Source: Rhodospirillaceae bacterium (GTDB lineage: Bacteria > Pseudomonadota > Alphaproteobacteria > Rhodospirillales > Rhodospirillaceae). From it: 45,404 bases of DNA. The notes beneath the pieces were generated by a model. It worked only from the letters and a program-made list of their open reading frames with translations, ran no database searches and was not told the DNA's origin. Where the stretch lies: positions 1 through 45,404 of the forward strand of contig NSIP01000017.1 of assembly GCA_002737725.1 (NCBI GenBank). The letters are read 5' to 3'. This document shows, one piece after another, positions 9,438 to 18,075 of this stretch (the first letter of the stretch is position 1; each line of letters begins with the position of its first letter). The translations under genes and the position numbers were made by a program.

Positions 9438-10313
9438 ATGAACGTGAGATCATTTTTACCGCCCGTTCGGCGTTCGTTGATGGGGGGATTTCTGAGCGCG
9501 ATCGTTGCAGTCTTAATTTTCATCTCAGGAATCGCGTTGACGGCTGTGGGCTCGATCAGTGCCTTGGTCGAGAACTGGAACACCAGCGTTACCGGAACAC
9601 TAACCGTTCAAATTATCGGGAGTCCATCAACGACTGTCAGCAAAGCCACGGCAGTTGTCGCAGCCCTGCGTCAACTGCCCGAGGTCAAGCGTGCCGATAT
9701 CATTGCACGCGAGCGCATTCAAGAACTCCTCAAACCATGGCTGAATGACGACAAGTTGATTGCAGACTTACCGCTGCCCGCTCTGCTCGATGTCGAGCTC
9801 AACGTACCATCTGCTCTGAGCGTGAGTCACGTCACCGCTGCCATCAAGGCCATCGCTGCTGATGCCATCATTGATGATCATCGAGTCTGGCTGACCCGCA
9901 TCGCCAATTTTGCACAAGGCCTCCGCTATGTCGCGCTGGCTTTAATGACACTCGCGTTGGGGGCGCTTGTTCTCACTGTTGCCTTTGCCACGCGCGCAAG
10001 CCTGACTGAATACGTTCATGTGATTGAGGTCTTACACTTTGTCGGTGCGCGCGATGCCCATATCGCGTCACAGTTCTCGTGGCGTGCGCTGCGTCAAACA
10101 CTCTGGGGTGGGGTGCTTGGCCTCATGGTCTTCGCCCCGGCTTTAGCGGGAATCGCCTGGCTTGCGCGCCGGATTGATGTTGGTGTGCTGCCCCCCGTGA
10201 CCCTGCCTTTGCCCTATTGGATTGGGCTTGGCCTGTTGGCCCCAGCCGCCGCGCTCATCGCCTCTGTCGTCGCTATGCTGACCGTTCGACGCTCTCTCTC
10301 GAACATGGTCTGA
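9438..10313 (+). CDS. ftsX: cell division protein FtsX
   Basis: Membrane half of the FtsEX complex. The 291-residue product has the FtsX topology: first transmembrane helix about residues 17-38, a periplasmic domain to about 155, then three membrane helices (about 166-190, 215-240 and 258-280). ATG 9438 is chosen because it lies 4 bases after the ftsE stop and gives the normal family length; the frame is open upstream but would overlap ftsE. FtsX here is expected to transmit ATP hydrolysis by FtsE to periplasmic amidase activators; alphaproteobacteria often use EnvC-like or other partners, none of which is seen in this window. Confidence 0.92.
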   Translation: MNVRSFLPPVRRSLMGGFLSAIVAVLIFISGIALTAVGSISALVENWNTSVTGTLTVQIIGSPSTTVSKATAVVAALRQLPEVKRADIIARERIQELLKPWLNDDKLIADLPLPALLDVELNVPSALSVSHVTAAIKAIAADAIIDDHRVWLTRIANFAQGLRYVALALMTLALGALVLTVAFATRASLTEYVHVIEVLHFVGARDAHIASQFSWRALRQTLWGGVLGLMVFAPALAGIAWLARRIDVGVLPPVTLPLPYWIGLGLLAPAAALIASVVAMLTVRRSLSNMV

Positions 10314-10357
10314 GGGTTTCTTTTCTGCCGCGCCAATTCGTGCAATCTAATGGTCCG

Positions 10358-10963
10358 ATGAATCGATTCATAAAAGTGACATTGGCAAGTAGCGCCCTCG
10401 CAATGGTGTTGTGGTGCTTGGGCTGGTTTGTTTTTGCATCAGCAATTCCTGTGGTCGTCGCCAACACAACCACCAAGACCGGCGCCATCGTGGTGCTCAC
10501 GGGGGGACGTGGCAGGGTCGAAACCGGCGTTGAATTGTTGCGACAGGGGCTCGCGGGAAAATTGTTCGTCTCGGGCGCTGGCGGGCGCACGCAACTGCCC
10601 GATCTCATATCCAACAGCATGTCCGTGACAGAAGAGATCGCGGCTACCATCACCCTTGGTCGCGAAGCTGAAGATACACCTGGCAACGCTTTAGAGACCT
10701 CGGCCTGGGTTCAGCGCGAAAGCATTGCATCCATACGCCTGGTGACAGCGGCCTATCACATGCCGCGCAGCCTGCTTGAAATGCATACGGCCATGCCGCA
10801 GATCTTGATCATCGCCCACCCGGTCTTTCCCAGTGCCGTCAAAGCCGATTGGTGGCGCTGGCCCGGCACCGCCAGCCTGATCGCGCGCGAGTACAGCAAA
10901 TTTCTACTGACCTGGATTCGCATTGCGGCCGAAGATCTCACAGGATCAGCGGGTCAACCATGA
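10358..10963 (+). CDS. YdcF/DUF218-family protein
   Basis: A 201-residue protein with one N-terminal membrane helix (about residues 7-28), then a Rossmann-like DUF218/YdcF domain. Family features are the opening strand IVVLTGG, the repeated Gly loop LFVSGAGG (residues about 71-78), TPGNALET and the late AYHMPRS segment. DUF218 proteins such as SanA and ElyC affect envelope barrier function; the reaction is not established. ATG 10358 gives a signal-anchor start; a longer in-frame start would overlap ftsX. The stop overlaps the start of the next gene (ATGA), so the two are coupled. The position after ftsEX and before plsC fits an envelope role. Confidence 0.85.
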   Translation: MNRFIKVTLASSALAMVLWCLGWFVFASAIPVVVANTTTKTGAIVVLTGGRGRVETGVELLRQGLAGKLFVSGAGGRTQLPDLISNSMSVTEEIAATITLGREAEDTPGNALETSAWVQRESIASIRLVTAAYHMPRSLLEMHTAMPQILIIAHPVFPSAVKADWWRWPGTASLIAREYSKFLLTWIRIAAEDLTGSAGQP

Positions 10964-11673
10964 CCATGATTCGCTCGTGGATTTATACGATTCTGTTTCT
11001 GGCGTGGTCGCTGTTTGCCGCGGTGATCCAGTTGCCTTGTTTAGTGACGCGCCGTGGCGCACTTGGCGGTACGCGCGTGTGGGCGCGCGGCGTGATGTTT
11101 CTGGCCCGCACCGTCGCAGGCATTACATTCCGCGCCGAAGGTCGAGAACACATCCCCAAGGGGCCGTGCATCATCGCAGCTCAACACCAATCATCGTTCG
11201 AGACTTACAAACTTTTTCTTGAAGTTGAAAATCCGGTCCTTGTTCTCAAACGCGAACTCATTTTTATCCCGTTCATCGGGTGGTACATTCTACGTGCAGG
11301 CTTGGTTCCCATCGACCGCAGCGCTGGGCCTAAGGCGATGCGCCGCATGCTGCGGGCCGCCGATGCTGCGGTCGCGCGCGGCGCACAGATTTTGATATTC
11401 CCGGAAGGAACACGCGCATCACCTGGCGAGCATAAGCCATACCGGCCCGGGGTCGTTGGGCTATACAATCATTGCAACGTGCCCCTCATCCCAATGGCTC
11501 TCAACTCGGGGTACACATGGGGCAAAACCCGTGTGCGCAAAGAGCCGGGCGAGATCGTGTTCAAATATTTGCCCGCTATCGAAACGGGGCTCGGCAAACA
11601 AGAACTGCTGGCAAAACTGCGCGAAAGTATTGAAACTGCGGCAGCGACTTTACCCAAACCCCACGCACAATAG
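10960..11673 (+). CDS. plsC: 1-acyl-sn-glycerol-3-phosphate acyltransferase
   Basis: Membrane-bound acyltransferase that adds the second acyl chain to lysophosphatidic acid in phospholipid synthesis. The 237-residue product has an N-terminal membrane helix (about 8-28), the catalytic HX4D-type motif in the variant form H76-QSSF-E81 (Glu in place of Asp), a PIDR motif at 117-120, and FPEGTR at 147-152 that binds glycerol phosphate. The Glu variant is seen in other members of this family, so activity is still expected. ATG 10960 overlaps the stop of the YdcF gene by four bases. It could be one of several PlsC paralogues in the genome. Confidence 0.88.
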   Translation: MTMIRSWIYTILFLAWSLFAAVIQLPCLVTRRGALGGTRVWARGVMFLARTVAGITFRAEGREHIPKGPCIIAAQHQSSFETYKLFLEVENPVLVLKRELIFIPFIGWYILRAGLVPIDRSAGPKAMRRMLRAADAAVARGAQILIFPEGTRASPGEHKPYRPGVVGLYNHCNVPLIPMALNSGYTWGKTRVRKEPGEIVFKYLPAIETGLGKQELLAKLRESIETAAATLPKPHAQ

Positions 11674-11679
11674 GCCGTC

Positions 11680-12261
11680 ATGACCGACAACGAATCCAAA
11701 GCGGTGATGCAGCGCGAGCGGATGCGCTTAGGCCAAGTCCGAAAAGCTTTCGCTGCTGGCGTTGAGCAGCTCAGCGCAGGCAGAGCCGTCCCGCTCGAAT
11801 TTCTGGCCATATGCGTTGATTACATCAAAGCATCCATGGATCGCCTTCACGCCCAAGATCAACGCATCCACGACATCCTTCATCCGCATATCAAGGTAGA
11901 CGATGCCCAGGGCCACGCCATTTTGGAAAACTTGAATATGCGATTGGCCTCAAGCCGTGAGGCTCTGGCAAAGCTCGTGAATGCACGAGATTCCTACCGC
12001 ACCAAGCCAACAACAGACGCGCCCCATTTCAAAACCACCGTCGACGCGTTCATGGATGTTTACTTCAATATTTTACTCAAGGGCCAACACTCGACGCTCG
12101 AGATGCAAGACAAAGTGTTTGACCACATGACCTGGAATACAGTCGCTGGCGTGACACAAGATTCGCGAATAATCGAGACCAGTTTGTTCGCGGCAGTCAA
12201 AAAATATGCACCCCTCGGTGCCGACCCCGAAAGCTTTAAGGGCACAAGGCCCGGCGCGTAA
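11680..12261 (+). CDS. hypothetical all-helical protein, hemerythrin-like
   Basis: A 193-residue soluble protein starting 6 bases after plsC, so probably in the same operon. It appears entirely helical. The pattern of a first helix ending FLAICVDYIKASMDRLH, then a His-rich turn (HAQDQRIHDILHPH, residues about 58-71) and a later HSTLEMQDKVFDHM (about 134-147) resembles the four-helix hemerythrin/HHE fold, where His and Glu residues bind a di-iron site. The usual HxxxE and EHxxGR words are not intact, so metal binding is doubtful. I regard hemerythrin-like as a structural guess, not a function. Confidence 0.6.
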   Translation: MTDNESKAVMQRERMRLGQVRKAFAAGVEQLSAGRAVPLEFLAICVDYIKASMDRLHAQDQRIHDILHPHIKVDDAQGHAILENLNMRLASSREALAKLVNARDSYRTKPTTDAPHFKTTVDAFMDVYFNILLKGQHSTLEMQDKVFDHMTWNTVAGVTQDSRIIETSLFAAVKKYAPLGADPESFKGTRPGA

Positions 12262-12268
12262 GCTTTAC

Positions 12269-13069
12269 CTAATTGCGATAACTTTGATCGAACCGATCAA
12301 GCTTACGTAGCAGCGCCGACCACGCAATTGGCGTCGTTTTACTTGGCCCCGTTGGGCGCGCCTGCTGAGCGACTTTATCGCGAACCTCTGACGAGGGAAT
12401 CAGCAGCGCCGCGCCAGCCGACTGCGCCGCGATTTGAATTTGGCAAGCGCGGTGCAAGCTGTAGGCACGAATAAACGCCTCAGCAATGGTGCTGCCGACC
12501 GTCAACAGGCCGTGGTTCCGTAGGATCAGATAATTTTTCTGGCCCAAATTGGCATTCAATCGCGTGCGCTCTTCCAGATCCAATGCGACGCCTTCGTAGT
12601 CATGATATGCGACATCGGCAGCCAGCATCAGCGCGCCCTGTTGTAAAGGAAGCAAGCCGTCCTTCTGACAGGAGACGGCCACACTCTCGATGGTGTGAAG
12701 ATGAATGACACAATGGGCGTCGGCGCGTGCGGCATGGACAGCGCCATGAATCACAAAACCGCCAGGATTGATTCCAAGTCCCGTCTCGTCGTGCAAAACC
12801 ATTCCGTCACGAGCCACCTTGACCAGCGACGACCCCGTGACTTCTTCAAACAGCAGACCCATGGGGTTGAGCAAATATTCGTTCGCCATGCCCGGCACCC
12901 GCGCAGACATATGCGTAAACACCAGATCATCCCAACCGTTCATCGCCGCCAAGCGATAGCACGCAGCCAACTCAACTCGGGTTTGCCATTCTTCCGCCGA
13001 GACAAGGTTGCGAAGCGTGCCCTTTTCGGAAGCCTTTAACTCGGGGCTTTGGTGCAACGTGGGCGTCAT
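12269..13069 (-). CDS. class II aldolase/adducin family protein
   Basis: Soluble 266-residue protein of the class II aldolase/adducin family. Members such as fuculose-phosphate aldolase cleave sugar phosphates using zinc held by three histidines; others are decarboxylases or have no known activity. Visible here are FTHMSAR (about residue 50), the metal histidines HLHT in the middle and a third in NHGLLTVG. The paired GINPGGFVIHG and HCVIHLHT segments are typical of the longer aldolase-like branch. ATG 13069 has AAGGA eight bases upstream; ATG 13099 or 13096 with AGGG is the alternative. It converges on the hemerythrin-like gene with a 7-bp gap. The substrate cannot be named. Confidence 0.85.
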   Translation of the reverse strand: MTPTLHQSPELKASEKGTLRNLVSAEEWQTRVELAACYRLAAMNGWDDLVFTHMSARVPGMANEYLLNPMGLLFEEVTGSSLVKVARDGMVLHDETGLGINPGGFVIHGAVHAARADAHCVIHLHTIESVAVSCQKDGLLPLQQGALMLAADVAYHDYEGVALDLEERTRLNANLGQKNYLILRNHGLLTVGSTIAEAFIRAYSLHRACQIQIAAQSAGAALLIPSSEVRDKVAQQARPTGPSKTTPIAWSALLRKLDRFDQSYRN

Positions 13070-13247
13070 GGGGTTGTCCTTTGTAATGGTTTCCATCATA
13101 TGCCCTGCTTCTGACCGTCTGCAAATGCAAACAATTCAATGGGTTGGGTTGCTTGCCCCGTAAGCATCATCCGTCGTTAAATGTGCTGACAGGGATCAAG
13201 CTTCGCGCGCTGACTTTGTTGTATTTTGTATCATTATCGATGACTTC

Positions 13248-14267
13248 ATGAGCACCCAAACCATTCCCGACCCAGCGCAAGACGGCATGTCATCTGCCGC
13301 CGTATCGCCACAACGACATCGGCGAGGCACGCGAGCCAAAACGGTTCTGAAGTCTCAGTTGATCTTGCCGGCCCACGATGCCACGGTGGACGACGCCATT
13401 GCCGCGATCATCACCAACACCCGGGATCATTGGGCGGTGAACGAAGCAGCTGCACGCCAAGGCCGCGATGTCAACGGCGTGCATCAGGTTCGCGTTTCGT
13501 TGCGCCGTATTCGATCTGCGCTGTCATTGTTCAAGACCTTCATCCCCGAGACTCAACGTCAATGGTTGAATGGCGAGGCGCGGTAGCTGCTCGATGAACT
13601 TGGCGCGGTTCGCGATCTTGATGTTTTTGCTGCCGAGTTATTGCCCGCGGCAACCCTCGATGTCCCCCACCCTCAGAACACGCGAACGATAAAGAAGGCC
13701 TTGCGCGCAGCAAGGCACTTGGCACAAGACAGAGCCTATACCGCGTTAGAGTCGATGCGCAGTCGGCGATTCCTGCGCCGGCTCGAAACCTGGCTAGCGG
13801 GGCGCGGCTGGCGTGTTGCTATGGAAAATGAAGTCAAGAATGCCCGAACGAGCTTGGTGCGTGACTCTGCGTTACGAGCCCTGAACAAGCGTCTGATTAA
13901 AATTCTTGCGCATGGCAAGCGCCTGGACACCTTGTCGGTTGAGCAACTCCATGAAATCAGAATTTCTGTAAAGAAAATCCGCTATGGGACCGAATTCTTC
14001 CAGACCGTTTTGCCCAAACGCCTTGCCACAAAACTCGCTAGCATCTTGAAAGACTTGCAAGACAGCCTTGGGCACTTGAACGATCTTGTGGTCGCCGAAC
14101 AAATCGTGGGTCAACTCGCAGCAGCGGTGAAAAACACGAAGGCGTCATCTTCAATCGCCGCGGCCGGGATGATGGTCATTGCTTATCACCGCCGCGCTGC
14201 CAACGATGCCGTTCACGGCATTATCTCACGGTGGCGCGAGCTGAGAAAGTTCGGCTTGATCGAGTAG
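13248..14267 (+). pseudogene. CHAD-domain protein, interrupted by in-frame TAG
   Basis: CHAD domains are conserved-histidine helical bundles that bind polyphosphate and associate with polyphosphate granules. The reading frame begins at ATG 13248 and shows the family core VHQVRVSLRRIRSALSLF. It then meets TAG at 13584-13586 and continues in the same frame with LLDELGAVRDLDVF and a second CHAD half (HEIRISVKKIRYGTEFF near 13950-14005) to a stop at 14265-14267. The TAG lies where related proteins usually have an aromatic residue, so a single TGG-to-TAG change explains it. Without the stop the product would be 339 residues. It could be a true nonsense mutation, readthrough or a sequencing error. 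No CYTH domain is fused, unlike many CHAD proteins. Confidence 0.8.
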
Positions 14268-14275
14268 AGCGGATT

Positions 14276-14306
14276 TGACATTCGCGAAGCTGAGAAGTGA
14301 ATGTCA
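14276..14306. terminator. hairpin between convergent CHAD and lyase genes
   Basis: TGACATTC at 14276-14283 pairs perfectly with GAATGTCA at 14299-14306, leaving a 15-base loop. It lies between the stop codons of two convergent genes, where a bidirectional terminator is expected. No clear T-run follows on either strand, so termination is uncertain. Confidence 0.35.
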
Positions 14307-14317
14307 GAATCAACCAA

Positions 14318-14887
14318 CTAAACTTGCAGCGCGAACACCGCGCCCGTACGCTGCAGGATATTCAATTTGCTCAAGTCATCGCCGTGCGCTTCGCCACCGT
14401 CTTTGGCTGCTAAATTGCGATTGGTTTCGTTGCGCAAGATCACAATCACATCGGTATCGGCCTCAAGCGAGAACGGAAATTCGTGCCACGTGCCTATGTG
14501 CATACAAAAGCCATCCGTTCCGTCGAAACGAAACGCTTCGAGTTGATCGAAATCGGGCTCAGGGCCTGCGGTCGGTGCGCCGAATACAACAATGAATGGT
14601 TTACCCCCCAGCGGTATGAAAGCTTGGGTGTGTTTATAATGCCTCTCGATATGCTCCAACTCAAAAGCGCGAGGTTGGATGGTTGCAAGACTCAGGCATG
14701 TATCGCTGTCAGATTGAAACGTCACAGGCTTGGTGATCGCCACTTTGCCCGAATAAAATCCACTATCCGTTGGCATAATGCCCGAACCCCGACCCAAAAT
14801 ACGCCCATACGGCGCCAGCGCTTCGGGCGTTGCAGGCTTGACTGCAATCATACGCCGCTTGATCTGCAAGTTAGAATCGCCGTCCAT
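14318..14887 (-). CDS. ureidoglycolate lyase-like protein
   Basis: 189 residues, somewhat longer than classical ureidoglycolate lyase (AllA, about 160), which splits ureidoglycolate to glyoxylate and urea in purine breakdown. The cupin-like fold signature is visible: HTQAFIPLGGKPFIVV (about residues 84-99), then GTWHEFPF with the conserved metal-region histidine (about 131-138), and FELEHIERH. GGAG lies 8 bases before ATG 14887. No other purine-catabolism genes (allantoinase, allantoicase, urate oxidase) are in the window, so it may act on a different ureido or hydroxy acid. It is transcribed away from the tandem alpha/beta-hydrolase gene, with about 145 bp between the start codons. Confidence 0.75.
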   Translation of the reverse strand: MDGDSNLQIKRRMIAVKPATPEALAPYGRILGRGSGIMPTDSGFYSGKVAITKPVTFQSDSDTCLSLATIQPRAFELEHIERHYKHTQAFIPLGGKPFIVVFGAPTAGPEPDFDQLEAFRFDGTDGFCMHIGTWHEFPFSLEADTDVIVILRNETNRNLAAKDGGEAHGDDLSKLNILQRTGAVFALQV

Positions 14888-15031
14888 GGTCCAGTCTCCA
14901 GTCTCGACAGACGACCAACATAGTCTTTGGCATGACTTTCACAATAACCCAGTCTTGTCCCTCACCGAAACAAGCGGTTAAACTTGCCTGACATAGCGCC
15001 CTTTCAAGACTGCAGAAAAGTGAGACGTTCG

Positions 15032-16705
15032 ATGGCCATTCAAATTACCCGCCATTTTGCCACCGTGAAGGGCGAACGTCAGGTTCACTACCGCCGGGCC
15101 GGATCGGGCCCGCCCGTGGTGTTGCTGCATCAGTCACCCACCTCCTCGCGCGAATACATTCCACTGATCCAAGAGATCGCCGCCAAAGGCTTCACCGTCT
15201 TTTCGCCCGACACCCCCGGAAACGGCATGTCCGAACCCTTCCCTGGTGGGGAATGGAAGAGCATGGAGGGCTTTGCCGACGGGGTGGTGAACTTGATGGA
15301 TGAATTAGGAATCCAAAAAGCGCCGGTTTATGGCTTTCATACGGGCGGGGTCTGTGCGATGGCCCTGTGCTTGCGTCACCCCGACCGTGTCACCGTGGCC
15401 ATCATGAATGGCTATATTCAAATGAGCAAAGAAGAAGTCGACGAAATTGTCGCCAACTATTTGCCAGAGTTCAAACCGGATTGGAGCGGGTCGCACCTGA
15501 CCTGGGCGTGGGCGCGCTTTCGCGAGCAAGTGATCTTCTTTCCTTGGTACCGTAAAGATAGCGCACGGCGTATGAACTATGACATCCCGCCGCCTGCCTC
15601 TCTGCACCTTGCGGTGATGGATTTCATGAAATGCCAAGATTATCGACGCGCTTATAAGCCGGCCTTCTTGTTTGACTGCGCAAACGCCGTGCAGAATATG
15701 AAAGGCAACATGGTCATCACCACGACCAAGACTGATGTGCTGGATAAATATCATCACATGATGCCCACACCGCCCGCAAGCGTGCGCACGTTCAATCCAG
15801 CCACGGGTGATGAAGCCAAGGCTAACTTCATCAAAATTATTTCCGAAAATCCTGCGACGGGGCAAGCACCAGCGATCGCCAAGCCGAAGCCGATGCCCGG
15901 AAAGATTTGGCAGGATTATATCCAAATCGACGGCGCTTCATTGTATGCGCGACGCAATACAGACGGAGAAGGCCGCCCCATCGTGTTCATTCATGCCAGC
16001 GCCAGTTCAAGCTATTCGATGGATCGCAGTATGGCCCCCTTCATTGGTAAGCGACCAGTTTTGGCCATTGATCTGCCGGGCAATGGTGAATCCGACAACC
16101 CCATGGGGACGACTGTAACTGTCGAAGCCCAGGCCAAGTATCTGGCACAAGCCATCAAAGCAGCGGGTTATGACGAGGTAGACATCTTCGGGTATTGGGG
16201 CGGATGCACGGTTGCGGTGGAGACTGCGATCCAGAACCCGGCGCTGGTCAAGCACCTTGCCTTGCCGACACTAATGGTCATTGATGATGTGACACGCGAT
16301 GACTATTTGGCCAACTATACACCGACCATCGAGTTCGAAGAGTTTGGCGCCCATTGGATCAAGGTGTGGAATATGGTGCGTGACCAAGAATTATTCTCGC
16401 CCTGGTTCAAGCGCAAGAAAGATCATATCAGCCGCTACGGTGAACCCAACATCGCGCCAGACGCGATTCATCGCCGCACGGTCGACCTCTTCAAGTGTTT
16501 GGACATTTATCAAGGCGCCTACGCCGCTCACTTCCGGTACCCGATTCTGGGCAAGCTGCCACAGGTGCGTTGTCCGATCTTGCTGAACAACCCCGATGCC
16601 GGCCCGACGAGAGCGGCCTTGGCCGCCGCAAAAACCGCAACCGCCAAAAAGCTTGCCGGCGACGCCGCCAAGCTTGCCGATGAACTCTTGTCCTTTTTCG
16701 GGTGA
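15032..16705 (+). CDS. tandem alpha/beta-hydrolase fold protein with atypical nucleophile elbows
   Basis: 557 residues containing two consecutive alpha/beta-hydrolase domains, about residues 5-285 and 300-557. Each has the oxyanion region (VVLLHQSP; IVFIHASASS) and a D-PGNG strand-loop (FSPDTPGNG; IDLPGNG). The nucleophile elbow G-x-S-x-G is altered in both: GFHTG with His103 in domain 1 and GYWGG with Trp389 in domain 2. So neither domain has the usual Ser, Asp or Cys nucleophile, and the chemistry is unknown. No signal peptide is seen, so it is probably cytoplasmic. The last 20 or so codons are Ala/Lys-rich. ATG 15032 starts the conserved part; TTG 14984 is a poorer alternative. The stop abuts the following membrane gene, which is probably coexpressed. 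Confidence 0.85.
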   Translation: MAIQITRHFATVKGERQVHYRRAGSGPPVVLLHQSPTSSREYIPLIQEIAAKGFTVFSPDTPGNGMSEPFPGGEWKSMEGFADGVVNLMDELGIQKAPVYGFHTGGVCAMALCLRHPDRVTVAIMNGYIQMSKEEVDEIVANYLPEFKPDWSGSHLTWAWARFREQVIFFPWYRKDSARRMNYDIPPPASLHLAVMDFMKCQDYRRAYKPAFLFDCANAVQNMKGNMVITTTKTDVLDKYHHMMPTPPASVRTFNPATGDEAKANFIKIISENPATGQAPAIAKPKPMPGKIWQDYIQIDGASLYARRNTDGEGRPIVFIHASASSSYSMDRSMAPFIGKRPVLAIDLPGNGESDNPMGTTVTVEAQAKYLAQAIKAAGYDEVDIFGYWGGCTVAVETAIQNPALVKHLALPTLMVIDDVTRDDYLANYTPTIEFEEFGAHWIKVWNMVRDQELFSPWFKRKKDHISRYGEPNIAPDAIHRRTVDLFKCLDIYQGAYAAHFRYPILGKLPQVRCPILLNNPDAGPTRAALAAAKTATAKKLAGDAAKLADELLSFFG

Positions 16706-16710
16706 CGCAC

Positions 16711-17373
16711 ATGTCTGTTGAAGCTTGGGGTTTTATTCACATCCTGTTGTTTGTGTTCTGGCTAGGCGCAGACGTCGGCGTGTTCGTCAGCGCGCTCTTT
16801 GCCAAAAATCCAAAGTATAGTTTTGAGACCCGCATGACGGTGTTGCAAGCCGGCATGATCGTGGACATCTTCCCGCGCATCTGCTTTGCCCTGATTTTTC
16901 CGGTGGGCTTGCACCTGACGAACGCCCTGCAACTTTATCCCATCGACACTGGACTATTCGTTACTGGTTGGGTGATCGGCTTGGCCTGGATCGTGGTGAT
17001 TTTCACCATCGGGGCCAACCAGGGCAAACCACTGGCGGAGCATTTGAGCAAACTCCAATTCGGCTTTCAGGCCGTGATGGGTTTGATTTTCACCGTGCTC
17101 GGGCTGAACTCGTTGGTGGCCGACGCTCCGATCGATCAGCCGTGGTTTGCCACAAAGATATTACTCTTTGGCTTGGTCTTTTGGGCTGCTCTGGCGATTG
17201 ATTTGTGCTTCCGTCCCTTCTTAGCGCCGTTTATGGAAATCGGTCAGCACGGCTCGACGCCAGAGCGCGAAGAAGCTGTCAGCCGCGCGATCAATCATAC
17301 GTTGGTTGCTGTGTCGACAGTATATGTCTTGATCTTCGCCATAGCCTTTATCGGCAAGGTCAAACCGTTTTAA
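16711..17373 (+). CDS. six-helix membrane protein, unknown function
   Basis: About 220 residues, almost entirely hydrophobic, with six likely transmembrane helices (about residues 6-26, 47-68, 80-102, 118-136, 150-168 and 192-214). I do not recognise a catalytic motif; the general look (short loops, a His in the first helix, Arg/Glu-rich final loop) resembles DUF2269/CopD-like integral membrane proteins, but this is weak. The upstream GTG at 16702 overlaps the hydrolase stop (GTGA) and would add three residues; ATG 16711 is taken here. No Shine-Dalgarno is visible, which suggests coupling with the hydrolase gene. It converges on the RluA-type gene. Confidence 0.7.
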   Translation: MSVEAWGFIHILLFVFWLGADVGVFVSALFAKNPKYSFETRMTVLQAGMIVDIFPRICFALIFPVGLHLTNALQLYPIDTGLFVTGWVIGLAWIVVIFTIGANQGKPLAEHLSKLQFGFQAVMGLIFTVLGLNSLVADAPIDQPWFATKILLFGLVFWAALAIDLCFRPFLAPFMEIGQHGSTPEREEAVSRAINHTLVAVSTVYVLIFAIAFIGKVKPF

Positions 17374-17382
17374 GACTTTAAA

Positions 17383-18075
17383 TTAGAATCCAGGCCATCC
17401 GCAGGCCTTGAGTGCCTCGACCATGTGTGGCGGCGGCGGGGCCTGCACCGCGACCGGCGCACGACTGGGATAGAGCGGCAGCGAAATGGCACGCGAGTGT
17501 AGCATCAATGTTGATTCATCATCCTCTTTGCCGCTGCCCTTCTTCCCGTAAATCTGATCACCCACCACCGGACACCCCATCCACTGACAATGAACGCGAA
17601 TTTGGTGCGTGCGGCCCGTTTTGGGTTTGAGCTCTAACCATGTGCGCCCCTCAAACCTGCCCATGACCTGATATTCGGTGACAGCTTCTTGGCCATCTTT
17701 GGCGACAATCATTTTCCAGCCGCCCTTCGGAGATTCTTTTTTGAGCGACATGTTTACGCGGCCTTCTTCAGCACGCGGCGAGCCGTCGACCACGGCCCAA
17801 TAGGTCTTCTCAACGCGGCCGCCTGCGAACAAAACTCCCGCTTTGCGCAGCGCTTTGGGATGCCGACCCAACACTAAGCAACCCGACGTGTCGCGGTCAA
17901 GCCGATGAGCCAGGCCCGGCGGGCGGGGCAATCCAAATTTCAAAGCGTGGAAATAATCTTCGAGATTGGCACCACCCTTAGGGCCCGCATGAACCGGGAT
18001 ACCCGGCGGCTTGTTGATGATGATGATCAACGCATCGCGATACAAAATACGGGCCTGCAGCTCGTCGGGGGTCAT
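17383..18075 (-). CDS. RluA-family pseudouridine synthase
   Basis: Converts uridine to pseudouridine in rRNA or tRNA. The 230-residue product contains the RluA catalytic motif HRLDRDTSG with the catalytic Asp at residue 60, followed by KTYWAVV and the closing LKPKTGRTHQIRVH motif. No N-terminal S4 domain is present, so it belongs with the short RluA/TruC-like members rather than RluC/RluD. The RNA target cannot be told from the sequence. Its start at ATG 18075 overlaps the stop of the upstream TPR gene (ATGA), so the two are probably cotranscribed, with the TPR gene first. Confidence 0.92.
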   Translation of the reverse strand: MTPDELQARILYRDALIIIINKPPGIPVHAGPKGGANLEDYFHALKFGLPRPPGLAHRLDRDTSGCLVLGRHPKALRKAGVLFAGGRVEKTYWAVVDGSPRAEEGRVNMSLKKESPKGGWKMIVAKDGQEAVTEYQVMGRFEGRTWLELKPKTGRTHQIRVHCQWMGCPVVGDQIYGKKGSGKEDDESTLMLHSRAISLPLYPSRAPVAVQAPPPPHMVEALKACGWPGF

